A DNA stretch of 47,722 bases, taken from the NCBI GenBank assembly GCA_937922655.1, contig CALAJH010000044.1, positions 1 through 47,722 on the forward strand, given 5' to 3'. How positions within the stretch are numbered: position 1 is the stretch's first letter; the number at the start of each line of letters is the position of its first letter. The notes beneath the pieces were generated by a model. It saw only the letters and a program-made list of their open reading frames with translations. It did not search any database and was not told where the DNA came from. The stretch is from an uncultured Bacteroidia bacterium. Lineage in GTDB: Bacteria > Bacteroidota > Bacteroidia > J057 > CALAJH01. Positions 34,856 to 42,477 of the stretch are shown here, piece after piece. A program made the position numbers and the translations under genes.

Positions 34856-36742
34856 ATGAAAAAAATCTTGGCGCTCGCCGTTTTCACCTATTACGGCACG
34901 TTGAAGGCACAACCGCCCGTCAATGCCACCATCGGTATTACGGATATGTTTCACAACTACGATTGCGGCAACGACAGCGGCATCGGCGACCCCGAACCCC
35001 GATGGCTTTTTTGGGTCGGTCTGGACGGTGCCAACTTTACCGGTCCCACCTGTTCCTACAACTGGGGCATCAACACCGTCTCTTGCGGAATCATTACCAA
35101 CAACCTGCCCCAAACCCTGCGGACGGTAAGCAACACCACGGCCTCCGAGTTCAGTCTCGACGCCGAAACGTGGGAGGAAGATTGCAACGGCAGTGAATGC
35201 ACTTATAATTCGTCGTGTTCGATAATACTGGCCGACGACCGCTCTTCGGGCAACCACTACACCCGCACGCGCACCCACAACATCGTTATTCGCGCCGCCG
35301 CCCCCTGCCAAATCAACCAGTACGGTTGGGCGTTTCCGTCGGACAACCGTTACGACCATCGTCCGCGCGTATCTTGGGAGCCGGTGGGTACGGCGGGCGC
35401 CGTTTCCAACGGCGGCGGTTCGGTTTTGTGCGTCGGAGAAACGGGTAATTTTTCGGTCTCGGGGGTAACGTGGGCGCACGGCCGTCAGGATTGGCGCGTC
35501 GTTCCCGTGACGGCCGTCGGCGGTACGACCCCCTCGGGCGCCGACCTTCAATCCGGACAGTTCGTCCCGACGTCGGCCTCGGCGCAATCCTTCAATATTT
35601 CACAAACCTTTTCCCAACCCGGATTTTACATGGTCGAAACCCGGGGCGTGAACACGTGTACGGGCGCGGCGTCTTCGAGCTTTGGACGGGTGTGGGTGGA
35701 AGTGCGTTCGTCGTCGGTGGGCGGCACGCTTTCGGCCGCGGGTACGGAAGTATGTTTTGGCGAATGGAATCCCGGGGCGTATTTTTCGCTTTCGGGCAAC
35801 GGCGGAAGCGTGGTGCGTTGGGAGCGCCAACGCACGGGGTTTGCGGCCGAAAGCGTAAATTCGGCGACGTTCCCGGCGGCGTGGACGGCGGCGAGTTTTG
35901 CGGCCGGTTCGTGGCGCGTACGGGCCTATTCGCAAAACGCGCCCTGCAACGAGGCCGCGTCCAACGACGTGTTTTTGACCGTTTCGGAACCGACGGTTGC
36001 GGGCACGTTGGTCGGCGGTCCGGGAGCGACGATTTGCGAAGGCCAAGCCGTGGGCGCCTTTTCGATTGCGGGGGCCGTGGGCGCCGTCGTTCAATGGGAA
36101 CGCAGCGTCAACGGCGGCCCGTTTGAGACCGTTGCCGGCGCGGCTTATCCCAATTGGAGCTTTGGCGTGGGCGCATGGGTCGTGCGCGCGCGCGTCCAAA
36201 ACGGTTCCTGTGCCCCGCAATACGCCTCGCGTTCGTTCACCGTATTGCAAAACCCGCAAATCAACGTCTCCGGAAACACGACCGTCGAAATCGACGAGGG
36301 CGCGACGCTCGTCGCCTCCGGCGCCATGAACTACGTCTGGCAACCCGGCAACGTACAATCCGCCACGCTTTCGGTCAACCTCCCCATCGGCCAATACACC
36401 TATACCGTTACCGGTACGGACGGCAACGGATGTTCGGCCTCGCAAACCGTAACTTTAACCGTTACGCCCACGCCTTTGACGTGGCCCGGCGACGCCAACA
36501 ACGACGGCGCGGTTACCGAATCCGACTTTTTCCTCATCAACGCCGGTTTGGGTAAAACGGGTCCCGCACGGACGGTCGGCGGCGTGCTGTGGCAGGGTTA
36601 TCCTTCCGCGCCGCTTTGGCCCACGTCCACCAACTTTCAAGGCGCTCCGATAAACGACCGCTTCCTCGACGCCAACGGCGACGGGGTTATTACGCTTTTC
36701 GACGCGGCGGTATCGGTCGTTCGTCGCGGACTTACGCATTAA
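34856..36742 (+). CDS. Secreted Ig-like repeat protein with dockerin-like C-terminus
   Basis: The product is 628 residues from ATG 34856, chosen because a signal peptide (MKKILALAVFTYYGTLKA|Q) starts there and the promoter element ends 20 bases upstream. A cysteine-containing N-terminal domain (about 20-195) is followed by beta-sandwich repeats rich in Ser/Thr/Gly/Val, including two similar units with GSVVRWERQ and GAVVQWERS, and a PKD/SprB-like segment with YTYTVTGTDGNGCSA near 520. The last 86 residues are the shared dockerin-like domain ending RGLTH. Probably an adhesin or structural surface protein. A terminator lies about 25 bases after the stop codon. Confidence 0.85.
   Translation: MKKILALAVFTYYGTLKAQPPVNATIGITDMFHNYDCGNDSGIGDPEPRWLFWVGLDGANFTGPTCSYNWGINTVSCGIITNNLPQTLRTVSNTTASEFSLDAETWEEDCNGSECTYNSSCSIILADDRSSGNHYTRTRTHNIVIRAAAPCQINQYGWAFPSDNRYDHRPRVSWEPVGTAGAVSNGGGSVLCVGETGNFSVSGVTWAHGRQDWRVVPVTAVGGTTPSGADLQSGQFVPTSASAQSFNISQTFSQPGFYMVETRGVNTCTGAASSSFGRVWVEVRSSSVGGTLSAAGTEVCFGEWNPGAYFSLSGNGGSVVRWERQRTGFAAESVNSATFPAAWTAASFAAGSWRVRAYSQNAPCNEAASNDVFLTVSEPTVAGTLVGGPGATICEGQAVGAFSIAGAVGAVVQWERSVNGGPFETVAGAAYPNWSFGVGAWVVRARVQNGSCAPQYASRSFTVLQNPQINVSGNTTVEIDEGATLVASGAMNYVWQPGNVQSATLSVNLPIGQYTYTVTGTDGNGCSASQTVTLTVTPTPLTWPGDANNDGAVTESDFFLINAGLGKTGPARTVGGVLWQGYPSAPLWPTSTNFQGAPINDRFLDANGDGVITLFDAAVSVVRRGLTH
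36482..36742 (+). repeat. 86-residue dockerin-like terminal domain, copy 4 (Ig-like protein)
   Basis: Loops DANNDGAVTESD and DANGDGVITLFD. This copy has the most substitutions in the insert (GVLWQGY for GTLWQAY, IND for VND) but keeps exact length and the RGLT end. Confidence 0.8.
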
Positions 36743-36766
36743 AAATTTAGACGTTGTTGATTTTCG

Positions 36767-36796
36767 GGGCCCGTGTAAACGCGGGCCCCTTTTTGT
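36767..36796 (+). terminator. Strong rho-independent terminator
   Basis: A 10-bp stem GGGGCCCGTG/CGCGGGCCCC with one T-G pair and a TAAA loop (36767-36790) is followed by TTTTTG. It ends the Ig-like protein transcript before rarA. Confidence 0.88.
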
Positions 36797-36843
36797 TGCC
36801 GGGGGGGGCGTTGTCCCCAAAAATCCGTAATTTTCGTCCGAAA

Positions 36844-38067
36844 ATGAATCGAGAATTGTTTGAGGCGGCGCCGCTGGCGGAAAAAATGCGCCCGCAAACT
36901 TGGGACGAGGTCGTGGGTCAAAAGCGGGTCGTCGAGGCGTTGCGTCGCCTCTCCAAACCCCATTCCATGATACTTTGGGGGCCGCCCGGAACGGGAAAAA
37001 CAACGTTGGCGTACCTCGCGGCCCAAAGCTCGGGCCGACCGTTCAAACGGCTTTCGGCCGTCGAGGCAGGGGTCAAAGAACTGCGTGCCGCCTTGGACGT
37101 TTCCGGCGCCCTGCTTTTCATTGACGAAATCCACCGCTTCAACAAATCCCAACAAGACGTTTTGTTGCACGCCGTCGAAACGGGAAAAACCGTTCTCATC
37201 GGAGCGACGACGGAAAATCCGTCGTTCGAACTCAATGCGGCCTTGCTTTCCCGCTGCAAGGTATACGTTTTGGAAGCCTTGGCGCGAGACGACGTCGCAC
37301 AACTCGTCGAACGGGCGAAAGCGTTCGTCGGAGCATTCGGTCTTACCGACGACGGCCTCGATGCAATCTACGCATTGAGCGGGGGCGACGGCAGAAAGGC
37401 GCTCAACCTTTTGGAATGGACTTTGGAACGGACGCGCCAAGTGGACGGCCCCGCGGTGCGTCAAGTGGCGGAAAAAAACGTGCGTTACGACAAAACCGGC
37501 GACATGCACTACGATTGCGTTTCGGCGTTTATCAAAAGCGTGCGCGGTTCCGACCCCAACGGCGCGATATATTGGTTGGCGCGAATGATAGAGGGCGGGG
37601 AGGAGGTTCGCTTCATCGCCCGCCGACTGATGATATTGGCCTCGGAGGACGTAGGCAACGCCAATCCCACGGCGTTGGCCTTGGCCGTGGCCTGCGCCCA
37701 AGCCTGCGACTACGTGGGTTTGCCCGAAGCAAGAATCGTTTTGGCGCAAACCACGGCCTATTTGGCGGCATCGCCCAAATCCAACGCCGCCTATTGCGCG
37801 ATAGAAGAGGCCTTGGCGGCGGTGCGGCGGGGCGACGACCCGCCCGTTCCCCTACATCTGCGCAACGCCCCCACCCGTCTTATGAAAGACTTGGGTTATG
37901 CCGCAGGGTACAAGTATTCCCACGACTTTTCGGGCGCAGAGGGCAATCAGGAGTTTTTGCCCGCGGGCTTGGAAAATACGACTTTTTACCGTCCCAAACC
38001 CATAGGCCGCGAAAAAGACCTGCTCGAATTTCTCCGCCGCCAATGGCCCGACAAATACGACTATTAA
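36844..38067 (+). CDS. rarA: Replication-associated recombination protein A (AAA+ ATPase)
   Basis: The product is 407 residues from ATG 36844; an in-frame start at 36754 would read through the terminator hairpin and is rejected. Conserved family opening LAEKMRPQTWDEVVGQ near residue 11, Walker A GPPGTGKT at 46-53, Walker B LLFIDEIHRFN near 98, sensor 1 GATTENPSFELNAALLSR, and the C-terminal tetramerisation part with RGSDPNGAIYWLARM. RarA acts at stalled replication forks with SSB and RecA. The downstream cohesin-like gene is convergent and overlaps by four bases (38064-38067). Confidence 0.96.
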   Translation: MNRELFEAAPLAEKMRPQTWDEVVGQKRVVEALRRLSKPHSMILWGPPGTGKTTLAYLAAQSSGRPFKRLSAVEAGVKELRAALDVSGALLFIDEIHRFNKSQQDVLLHAVETGKTVLIGATTENPSFELNAALLSRCKVYVLEALARDDVAQLVERAKAFVGAFGLTDDGLDAIYALSGGDGRKALNLLEWTLERTRQVDGPAVRQVAEKNVRYDKTGDMHYDCVSAFIKSVRGSDPNGAIYWLARMIEGGEEVRFIARRLMILASEDVGNANPTALALAVACAQACDYVGLPEARIVLAQTTAYLAASPKSNAAYCAIEEALAAVRRGDDPPVPLHLRNAPTRLMKDLGYAAGYKYSHDFSGAEGNQEFLPAGLENTTFYRPKPIGREKDLLEFLRRQWPDKYDY

Positions 38068-38846
38068 CGGGCGGACAAACGATAAGCAAACCGTTCCGTT
38101 TCGCCGTTGAGGGTCAGCAGATAAATGCCGGTTTGCGCGACGACAAACGGCAAACGAACGATTTGGGCGGGGGAATCGACGGGGTATTCGGCGATTTTTT
38201 TGCCTGCGGCGTCGGCGATTTCGACCGTTCCTTTGAACGGCGCGGCCAAAAGAATTTGGATTTCCGAACCGGTTTGCACGGGATTGGGAAACAAAACGGG
38301 GCGCGGCGCCTTGGACGTCGTCCTGTTTGTTTGTTCGACGATTTCCACATCGGCCACGTGTTCGGCCAAAGCGAAGGCGTAGATTTGGTTGTCGTAAAGC
38401 GTGGAGTTTTTCAGGCGTATTTCGGCGCGTTGGCCGACGGGCGCGTCGTTCTTGACGCGAAACTTGACAATGGCGGCCACGCCTTTGACGTTTTCGATGG
38501 ATTTTTCCGCGCCCAAAAACGGCAAATTGAGTTTAAGTATGCCTTCGGCGGCTTGGGAAACGTTGACGTCGGTGGCCGAAAAGTCGGAGCCTTCCACGCC
38601 CCAAAAGCCGTTGTTCCAATCGAAGCCGACAAATTCGAGCTTGGTCGCGTCGAAATGAATATCAAAGCCCAAACCGAAAACGACGGCGGCCTTGGCCTCG
38701 TCGCTACCCAAAATCACGGGCGTTTCAATAATTTGTTCGCGCACGGCCTGTGCCGGCGGAAAAACCGTTAAGGGGGGAAGCGTTTGCGCCATTAGACCGA
38801 CAAACGGCGCAAAAACGGCCGTTAATAAAGCTATCGGCTTTCTCAT
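38064..38846 (-). CDS. Secreted cohesin-like domain protein with T9SS type A sorting domain
   Basis: The product is 260 residues. Signal peptide ends LMA|Q at residue 20. Residues about 24-171 show the cohesin pattern: PVILGSDE at the first strand, VVFGLGFDIHFDATKLEFVGF (an A-x-x-F-x-L-x-Y-D-type core), EGILKLNLPFLG, GVAAIVKFRVKNDAPVGQRAEIRL and a closing ADVEIVE strand. Residues about 183-260 form a typical T9SS type A C-terminal domain: FPNPVQTGSEIQI, VEIADAAGKKIAEY, AQTGIYLLTL and a short basic end. It should be exported by Sec, moved across the outer membrane by T9SS and held at the surface. Cohesins bind dockerins; four dockerin-like proteins are encoded in this window. The cohesin call is by pattern, not by search. 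Confidence 0.75.
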   Translation of the reverse strand: MRKPIALLTAVFAPFVGLMAQTLPPLTVFPPAQAVREQIIETPVILGSDEAKAAVVFGLGFDIHFDATKLEFVGFDWNNGFWGVEGSDFSATDVNVSQAAEGILKLNLPFLGAEKSIENVKGVAAIVKFRVKNDAPVGQRAEIRLKNSTLYDNQIYAFALAEHVADVEIVEQTNRTTSKAPRPVLFPNPVQTGSEIQILLAAPFKGTVEIADAAGKKIAEYPVDSPAQIVRLPFVVAQTGIYLLTLNGETERFAYRLSAR

Positions 38847-38938
38847 GTTTTTTTATTTTATCGTGGAATAACCCTATTAACAATTTTTGTGTTGTTTAAG
38901 TTCCGGAATTGGACGATTTTTGGCATTACCCCTTTGTT

Positions 38939-40120
38939 TTACTTGGACTTGGGGCCGGGCGACGTTGTTTTTTCGTCGTTTTCGATTTTTCCACCGTTGA
39001 TAAAAACGACGTGGTCGTCGAAGTTCATTTTTTTGTTGGCGAGGCGCACGCCTTTCCACGTGTGTTTGCAGAGGTTGGTGAGCGTTCCGCCGTCGACGAC
39101 GAGTTTGGCGCCCGGGCGCAGGAGTATTTCGGCGCCTTGGGGCAAATGCAGGGTGCAACGGACGGTAAGCGTCGCGCCCGGAAGGATTTGCACGCCGCCG
39201 TGCAATTTTTTGTCGCCGTTCCATTCGACGTTTTCGGCAATGACGATGCGTTCGGCGGTGTTTTCGCACCAATCGGGAACGACGACCTTGTGAAAATCGC
39301 CTTGTTTGCCCGCGATGTGGTAATGGATGCGTCCGAGTTGACAGGCGGTGAGGGCGCGTTGGTCGGCGTTGTAGTCCATGAGGTTGTTGGAGCAGGAGTC
39401 GCCGTTCCAACAACCCGGATTTTGGGGATAGGTGGGGGTGTCGTCGCAATGGTCGTTGAGGGGCGTGCCTTTGCCGACGGTATGATAAAGGCCCATGCAA
39501 TGGCCGAACTCGTGCGCAAGGGTCATGGCCGGAAGCCAATGGTTGCGGCCGTTGAGGTAGTGTTGGTACCATGTGCAAACCGCCGCCCACGTTCCGCAAC
39601 CGATGCCGCAGGCAATGCCCGTGGCCATCAAGGCGCCGTTTTTGCCTTCGCCGACAAAAACATGGAGGACGTCCCTGCGGGCGTCGGGATTGTTCAAGAC
39701 GAACTTTTGGTAAAGGTTGCCGGCGCGTCGTGCGCGTTCGCCGGCCTTGTTTTCGGCAAACAAATCCCAATTTTCGTCGTCGTACTCGAAAACGACGCCT
39801 TCGCATACGGGCCGAACGCGGGCGTCGGCGATAAATTCGGACGCGGTGGGCAAACGCATAGGCACGTTTTCTTTGAAACGTTGCGCCGCCCCCGACACAA
39901 CGATTTGTAAAAATTCAAGGTGGGCCGCCGAATCGGGGGAAAACTGTCCTTGAAACCCGGCAACCGGGGTTTTCGGCGCAACGACGTGAAGCATGTAGCC
40001 AAACCTTACCGGCGGCGTATGCTCGGCCACGCGCGGAACGTAGTTCGCGGGGTCGTTGCACTGCCCCCACGCCGTCGACGCGCCCAACACAAACGTTATT
40101 GTCCCCAAAAGCCTCCTCAT
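38939..40120 (-). CDS. Secreted metzincin (M43/pappalysin-like) metalloprotease
   Basis: The product is 393 residues from ATG 40120. Signal peptide ends AWG|Q near residue 19. The zinc site HEFGHCMGLYH gives ligands His203, His207 and His213 with catalytic Glu204; the Met-turn is NNLMDY (Met248). Cysteines around the site (GIGCGTW, CDDTP, GCWNGDSC) fit the M43 pattern. The last about 100 residues resemble short beta-helix rungs (GATLTVRCTLHLPQGAEILL, GGTLTN) usually found before T9SS tails in larger proteins, but here the protein simply ends in a charged GPKSK tail with no T9SS and no dockerin-like domain. It starts 5 bases after yicC and the cohesin-like gene follows after 92 bases. Confidence 0.88.
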   Translation of the reverse strand: MRRLLGTITFVLGASTAWGQCNDPANYVPRVAEHTPPVRFGYMLHVVAPKTPVAGFQGQFSPDSAAHLEFLQIVVSGAAQRFKENVPMRLPTASEFIADARVRPVCEGVVFEYDDENWDLFAENKAGERARRAGNLYQKFVLNNPDARRDVLHVFVGEGKNGALMATGIACGIGCGTWAAVCTWYQHYLNGRNHWLPAMTLAHEFGHCMGLYHTVGKGTPLNDHCDDTPTYPQNPGCWNGDSCSNNLMDYNADQRALTACQLGRIHYHIAGKQGDFHKVVVPDWCENTAERIVIAENVEWNGDKKLHGGVQILPGATLTVRCTLHLPQGAEILLRPGAKLVVDGGTLTNLCKHTWKGVRLANKKMNFDDHVVFINGGKIENDEKTTSPGPKSK

Positions 40121-40125
40121 CCCCG

Positions 40126-41007
40126 TCAAAGTACGTTCATCAACTGTTCTTTGAGTTTTTCGAGTTCGTCTTTGATGACCACGACCGACTGCTGAATTTG
40201 CGCGTCGTAAGCCTTGACGCCGAGCGTGTTGGCCTCGCGCCACATCTCTTGAACGATAAAATTAAGTTTTTTGCCCTGTTGCTCCTCGTTTTCCAAGACT
40301 TGGGCGAAATGTTCGACGTGGGCGGAAAGACGCACTTTTTCCTCGTGAACGTCGTATTTTTCGAGATAGTAAAGAACCTCTTGGTTGTAGCGGTCTTCGT
40401 GAACGGCGACCTCGCCGCCGAGGTCTTTGAGGGCTTGGGCCAAACGGTTTTTGAGGGCGGCGATGCGCAGGGGGTCGAGCGTTTGAATTTTGGCGATTTC
40501 ACCGGCGACGATTTCGAGCCGAAGTTTGAAATCTTCTTCGAGCACTTTTCCTTCGCGTCGACGGTCTTGGACGAGTCTTTCGACGGCTTGGTGAAGGGCT
40601 TGGGAAACGGCGGCCCATTCTTGGGGGTCGGGTTCGCCCGCGGCCTCTTCGACCACGCCCGGAAGGCGCAAAAGCTCGGCCAAGGGCAAGCGACCCTCGA
40701 CCCCCAATCGTTGCGCTATGCGTTGAAGCTCGACGTAGTAAGAGATTATCGCCTCCTCGTCGATACGGATTTTCGATTTTTTAACCGCCGGATTCAGTAT
40801 TTCCACCGAAACGTTCAGAGTAATCTTACCGCGAACGAGTTTGGCCGCCAAAAGGTTTTTGATTTCCGCCTCCTGCTTGAAATATCCCGAAGGCAAACGG
40901 ACATGCACCTCCAACGAACGACTGTTGATGGACTTGAGTTCGACGGTGGCCTTGTAGTCGGCGTTTTGGGCGGAAGCGTGTCCGTAGCCCGTCATGGATT
41001 GTATCAT
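40126..41007 (-). CDS. yicC: YicC family protein
   Basis: The product is 293 residues, normal for the family. Hallmarks are the opening MIQSMTGYGHAS, ELKSINSRSLEVHVRLP near residue 22, and the C-terminal HVEHFAQVLENEEQQGKKLN and MWREANTLGVKA blocks. YicC proteins are cytosolic ring-forming factors reported to act as endoribonucleases affecting small RNAs. The gene is upstream of, and nearly abuts, the metalloprotease gene, although the two have no obvious shared role. The leader contains TAAATTTA, one base off the -7 consensus. Confidence 0.95.
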   Translation of the reverse strand: MIQSMTGYGHASAQNADYKATVELKSINSRSLEVHVRLPSGYFKQEAEIKNLLAAKLVRGKITLNVSVEILNPAVKKSKIRIDEEAIISYYVELQRIAQRLGVEGRLPLAELLRLPGVVEEAAGEPDPQEWAAVSQALHQAVERLVQDRRREGKVLEEDFKLRLEIVAGEIAKIQTLDPLRIAALKNRLAQALKDLGGEVAVHEDRYNQEVLYYLEKYDVHEEKVRLSAHVEHFAQVLENEEQQGKKLNFIVQEMWREANTLGVKAYDAQIQQSVVVIKDELEKLKEQLMNVL

Positions 41008-41193
41008 CGCGCCGTAAATTTAAACAACATTCGCCATTTGTCCGAAAATCCGATGAAAACGACGGGCTTGACGCGCCCGCCGTTTTCGTTGCCGATGCGC
41101 CCCGCAAAATCGTCGCGTAGTTACGTTGCCGTGGCGCGCCCGCAAGCCGAAGACCATTGCGTTAAGGGCCGGTCTTCGAACGACAAAAATGTT

Positions 41194-41201
41194 TAGATTT
41201 G
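41194..41201 (+). promoter_or_regulatory. -7 promoter element of cinA
   Basis: TAGATTTG is a full TAnnTTTG match; transcription would start near 41207, 11 bases before ATG 41218. No clear TTTG partner at the normal spacing. Confidence 0.45.
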
Positions 41202-41217
41202 CGACAAATTGGGGCGC

Positions 41218-42477
41218 ATGGCGAAAGTCGAATTGATTACCATAGGCGACGAAATATTGGTGGGCAAAACCCAAGACACGAACGCCCGCCACATTGCCGT
41301 CAAATTGGGGGAGGCGGGTTTGACGTTGGACAGAATCACGACCATTGCCGACGACGCCGAAACGCTCAAAAGCGAATTGGACGCGGCCCTCGAGCGTTCG
41401 GACGGCGTGATTAGCACGGGGGGTTTGGGCGCGACCTCCGACGACCTCACCCGCCCCACCCTTGCCGAATACTTTGGGGGAAAACTCGTCGTCCATCGCC
41501 CGACCTATGAACGAATTTCGGCGTTTTTGGCCCAACGCGGCCGCAAACCCGAAGGCGACATTCTCAAAATGGCCGAAATTCCCGACGTTTGCGAAGCGAT
41601 AAACAACGACGCGGGCGCCGCCCCGGGCATGATTTTTCGTCCTAAGCCGGGCAAAATTTTCATCGCCCTGCCGGGCTATCCGCCCGAAATGAAGTATTTG
41701 CTCGAAAAAGGCGCCATCCCCGCATTGGTTCGCACCTTGCAACCCGCCCGGGTGCGACACGTCGTTTTCCGCACCGCCGGCGTCCCCGAATCGTCGATGG
41801 CCGAGCGTTTGCGCGACTTTGAAAAAACATTGCCTAAAAACATCCGTTTGGCCTACAACCCGAGTTTGCGGTCGTTGGATTTGCGTTTGTGGGCGCGTTT
41901 TTCGGACGGCGAATCGGAGGCCGTGTTCGACGAGGCCTGCGAACGCATGCGCTCGGCTCTGGGCGACGACCTTTTCGGTTACGGCGAAGAAACGCTGGCT
42001 CAATCGGTGGGCAAAATGTTGTTGTCGCGCGGCTTGCGCTTGGCGACGGCCGAAAGTTGTACGGGCGGGGCGGTGGCGGCGGAAATCGTGTCCGTTGCCG
42101 GCGCGTCGGACTATTTTTTGGGCGGGATAACGGCGTATTCGAATGCGGCCAAGGTCGAATTTTTGGGCGTCAAACCCGAAACGCTCGAAGCGTGGGGCGC
42201 GGTCAGCGAGGAGACGGCGGTCGAAATGGCCCTTGGGGCCCAAAGCCGTTTCGGCGCCGAGGTGGCCGTGGCCACCTCGGGGGTCGTCGGCCCCGGCGGC
42301 GGCTCGGCCGCCAAACCCGTCGGAACGGTATGCATCGCCGTCGCAAGCCCCGTTCGTGTTTTTGCCAAAAGCTTCCGCTTCGAAAACGACCGGGGCCGAA
42401 ACATCGAACGCACCCTCACCGCCGCCCTCAACCTCGTCCGAAAAGAACTTTTGGCTTACGATGGAACTCGCGGTTAA
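41218..42477 (+). CDS. cinA: CinA family nicotinamide-nucleotide amidohydrolase
   Basis: The product is 419 residues from ATG 41218; a TTG three codons upstream is in frame but less likely. The N-terminal MoCF-like domain (about 1-170) opens with ELITIGDEILVGKTQDTNA and contains STGGLGATSDDLT. The C-terminal CinA/PncC domain (about 255-415) has TAESCTGGAVAAEI with the active Ser, and ATSGVVGPGGGSAAKPVG. PncC activity deamidates NMN in NAD recycling. The 3' end overlaps the gldA start by 17 bases, implying a two-gene transcript. Confidence 0.95.
   Translation: MAKVELITIGDEILVGKTQDTNARHIAVKLGEAGLTLDRITTIADDAETLKSELDAALERSDGVISTGGLGATSDDLTRPTLAEYFGGKLVVHRPTYERISAFLAQRGRKPEGDILKMAEIPDVCEAINNDAGAAPGMIFRPKPGKIFIALPGYPPEMKYLLEKGAIPALVRTLQPARVRHVVFRTAGVPESSMAERLRDFEKTLPKNIRLAYNPSLRSLDLRLWARFSDGESEAVFDEACERMRSALGDDLFGYGEETLAQSVGKMLLSRGLRLATAESCTGGAVAAEIVSVAGASDYFLGGITAYSNAAKVEFLGVKPETLEAWGAVSEETAVEMALGAQSRFGAEVAVATSGVVGPGGGSAAKPVGTVCIAVASPVRVFAKSFRFENDRGRNIERTLTAALNLVRKELLAYDGTRG

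Noticed and set aside
36754-36843. Upstream in-frame start of rarA
   Set aside because: The extra 30 codons would span the terminator hairpin of the preceding gene, and the family begins at MNRELFEAAPLAEKMRP.
38939-40120. Metzincin as a fifth member of the dockerin-like set
   Set aside because: Its C-terminus lacks both calcium loops and the GPAR/WQAY insert.
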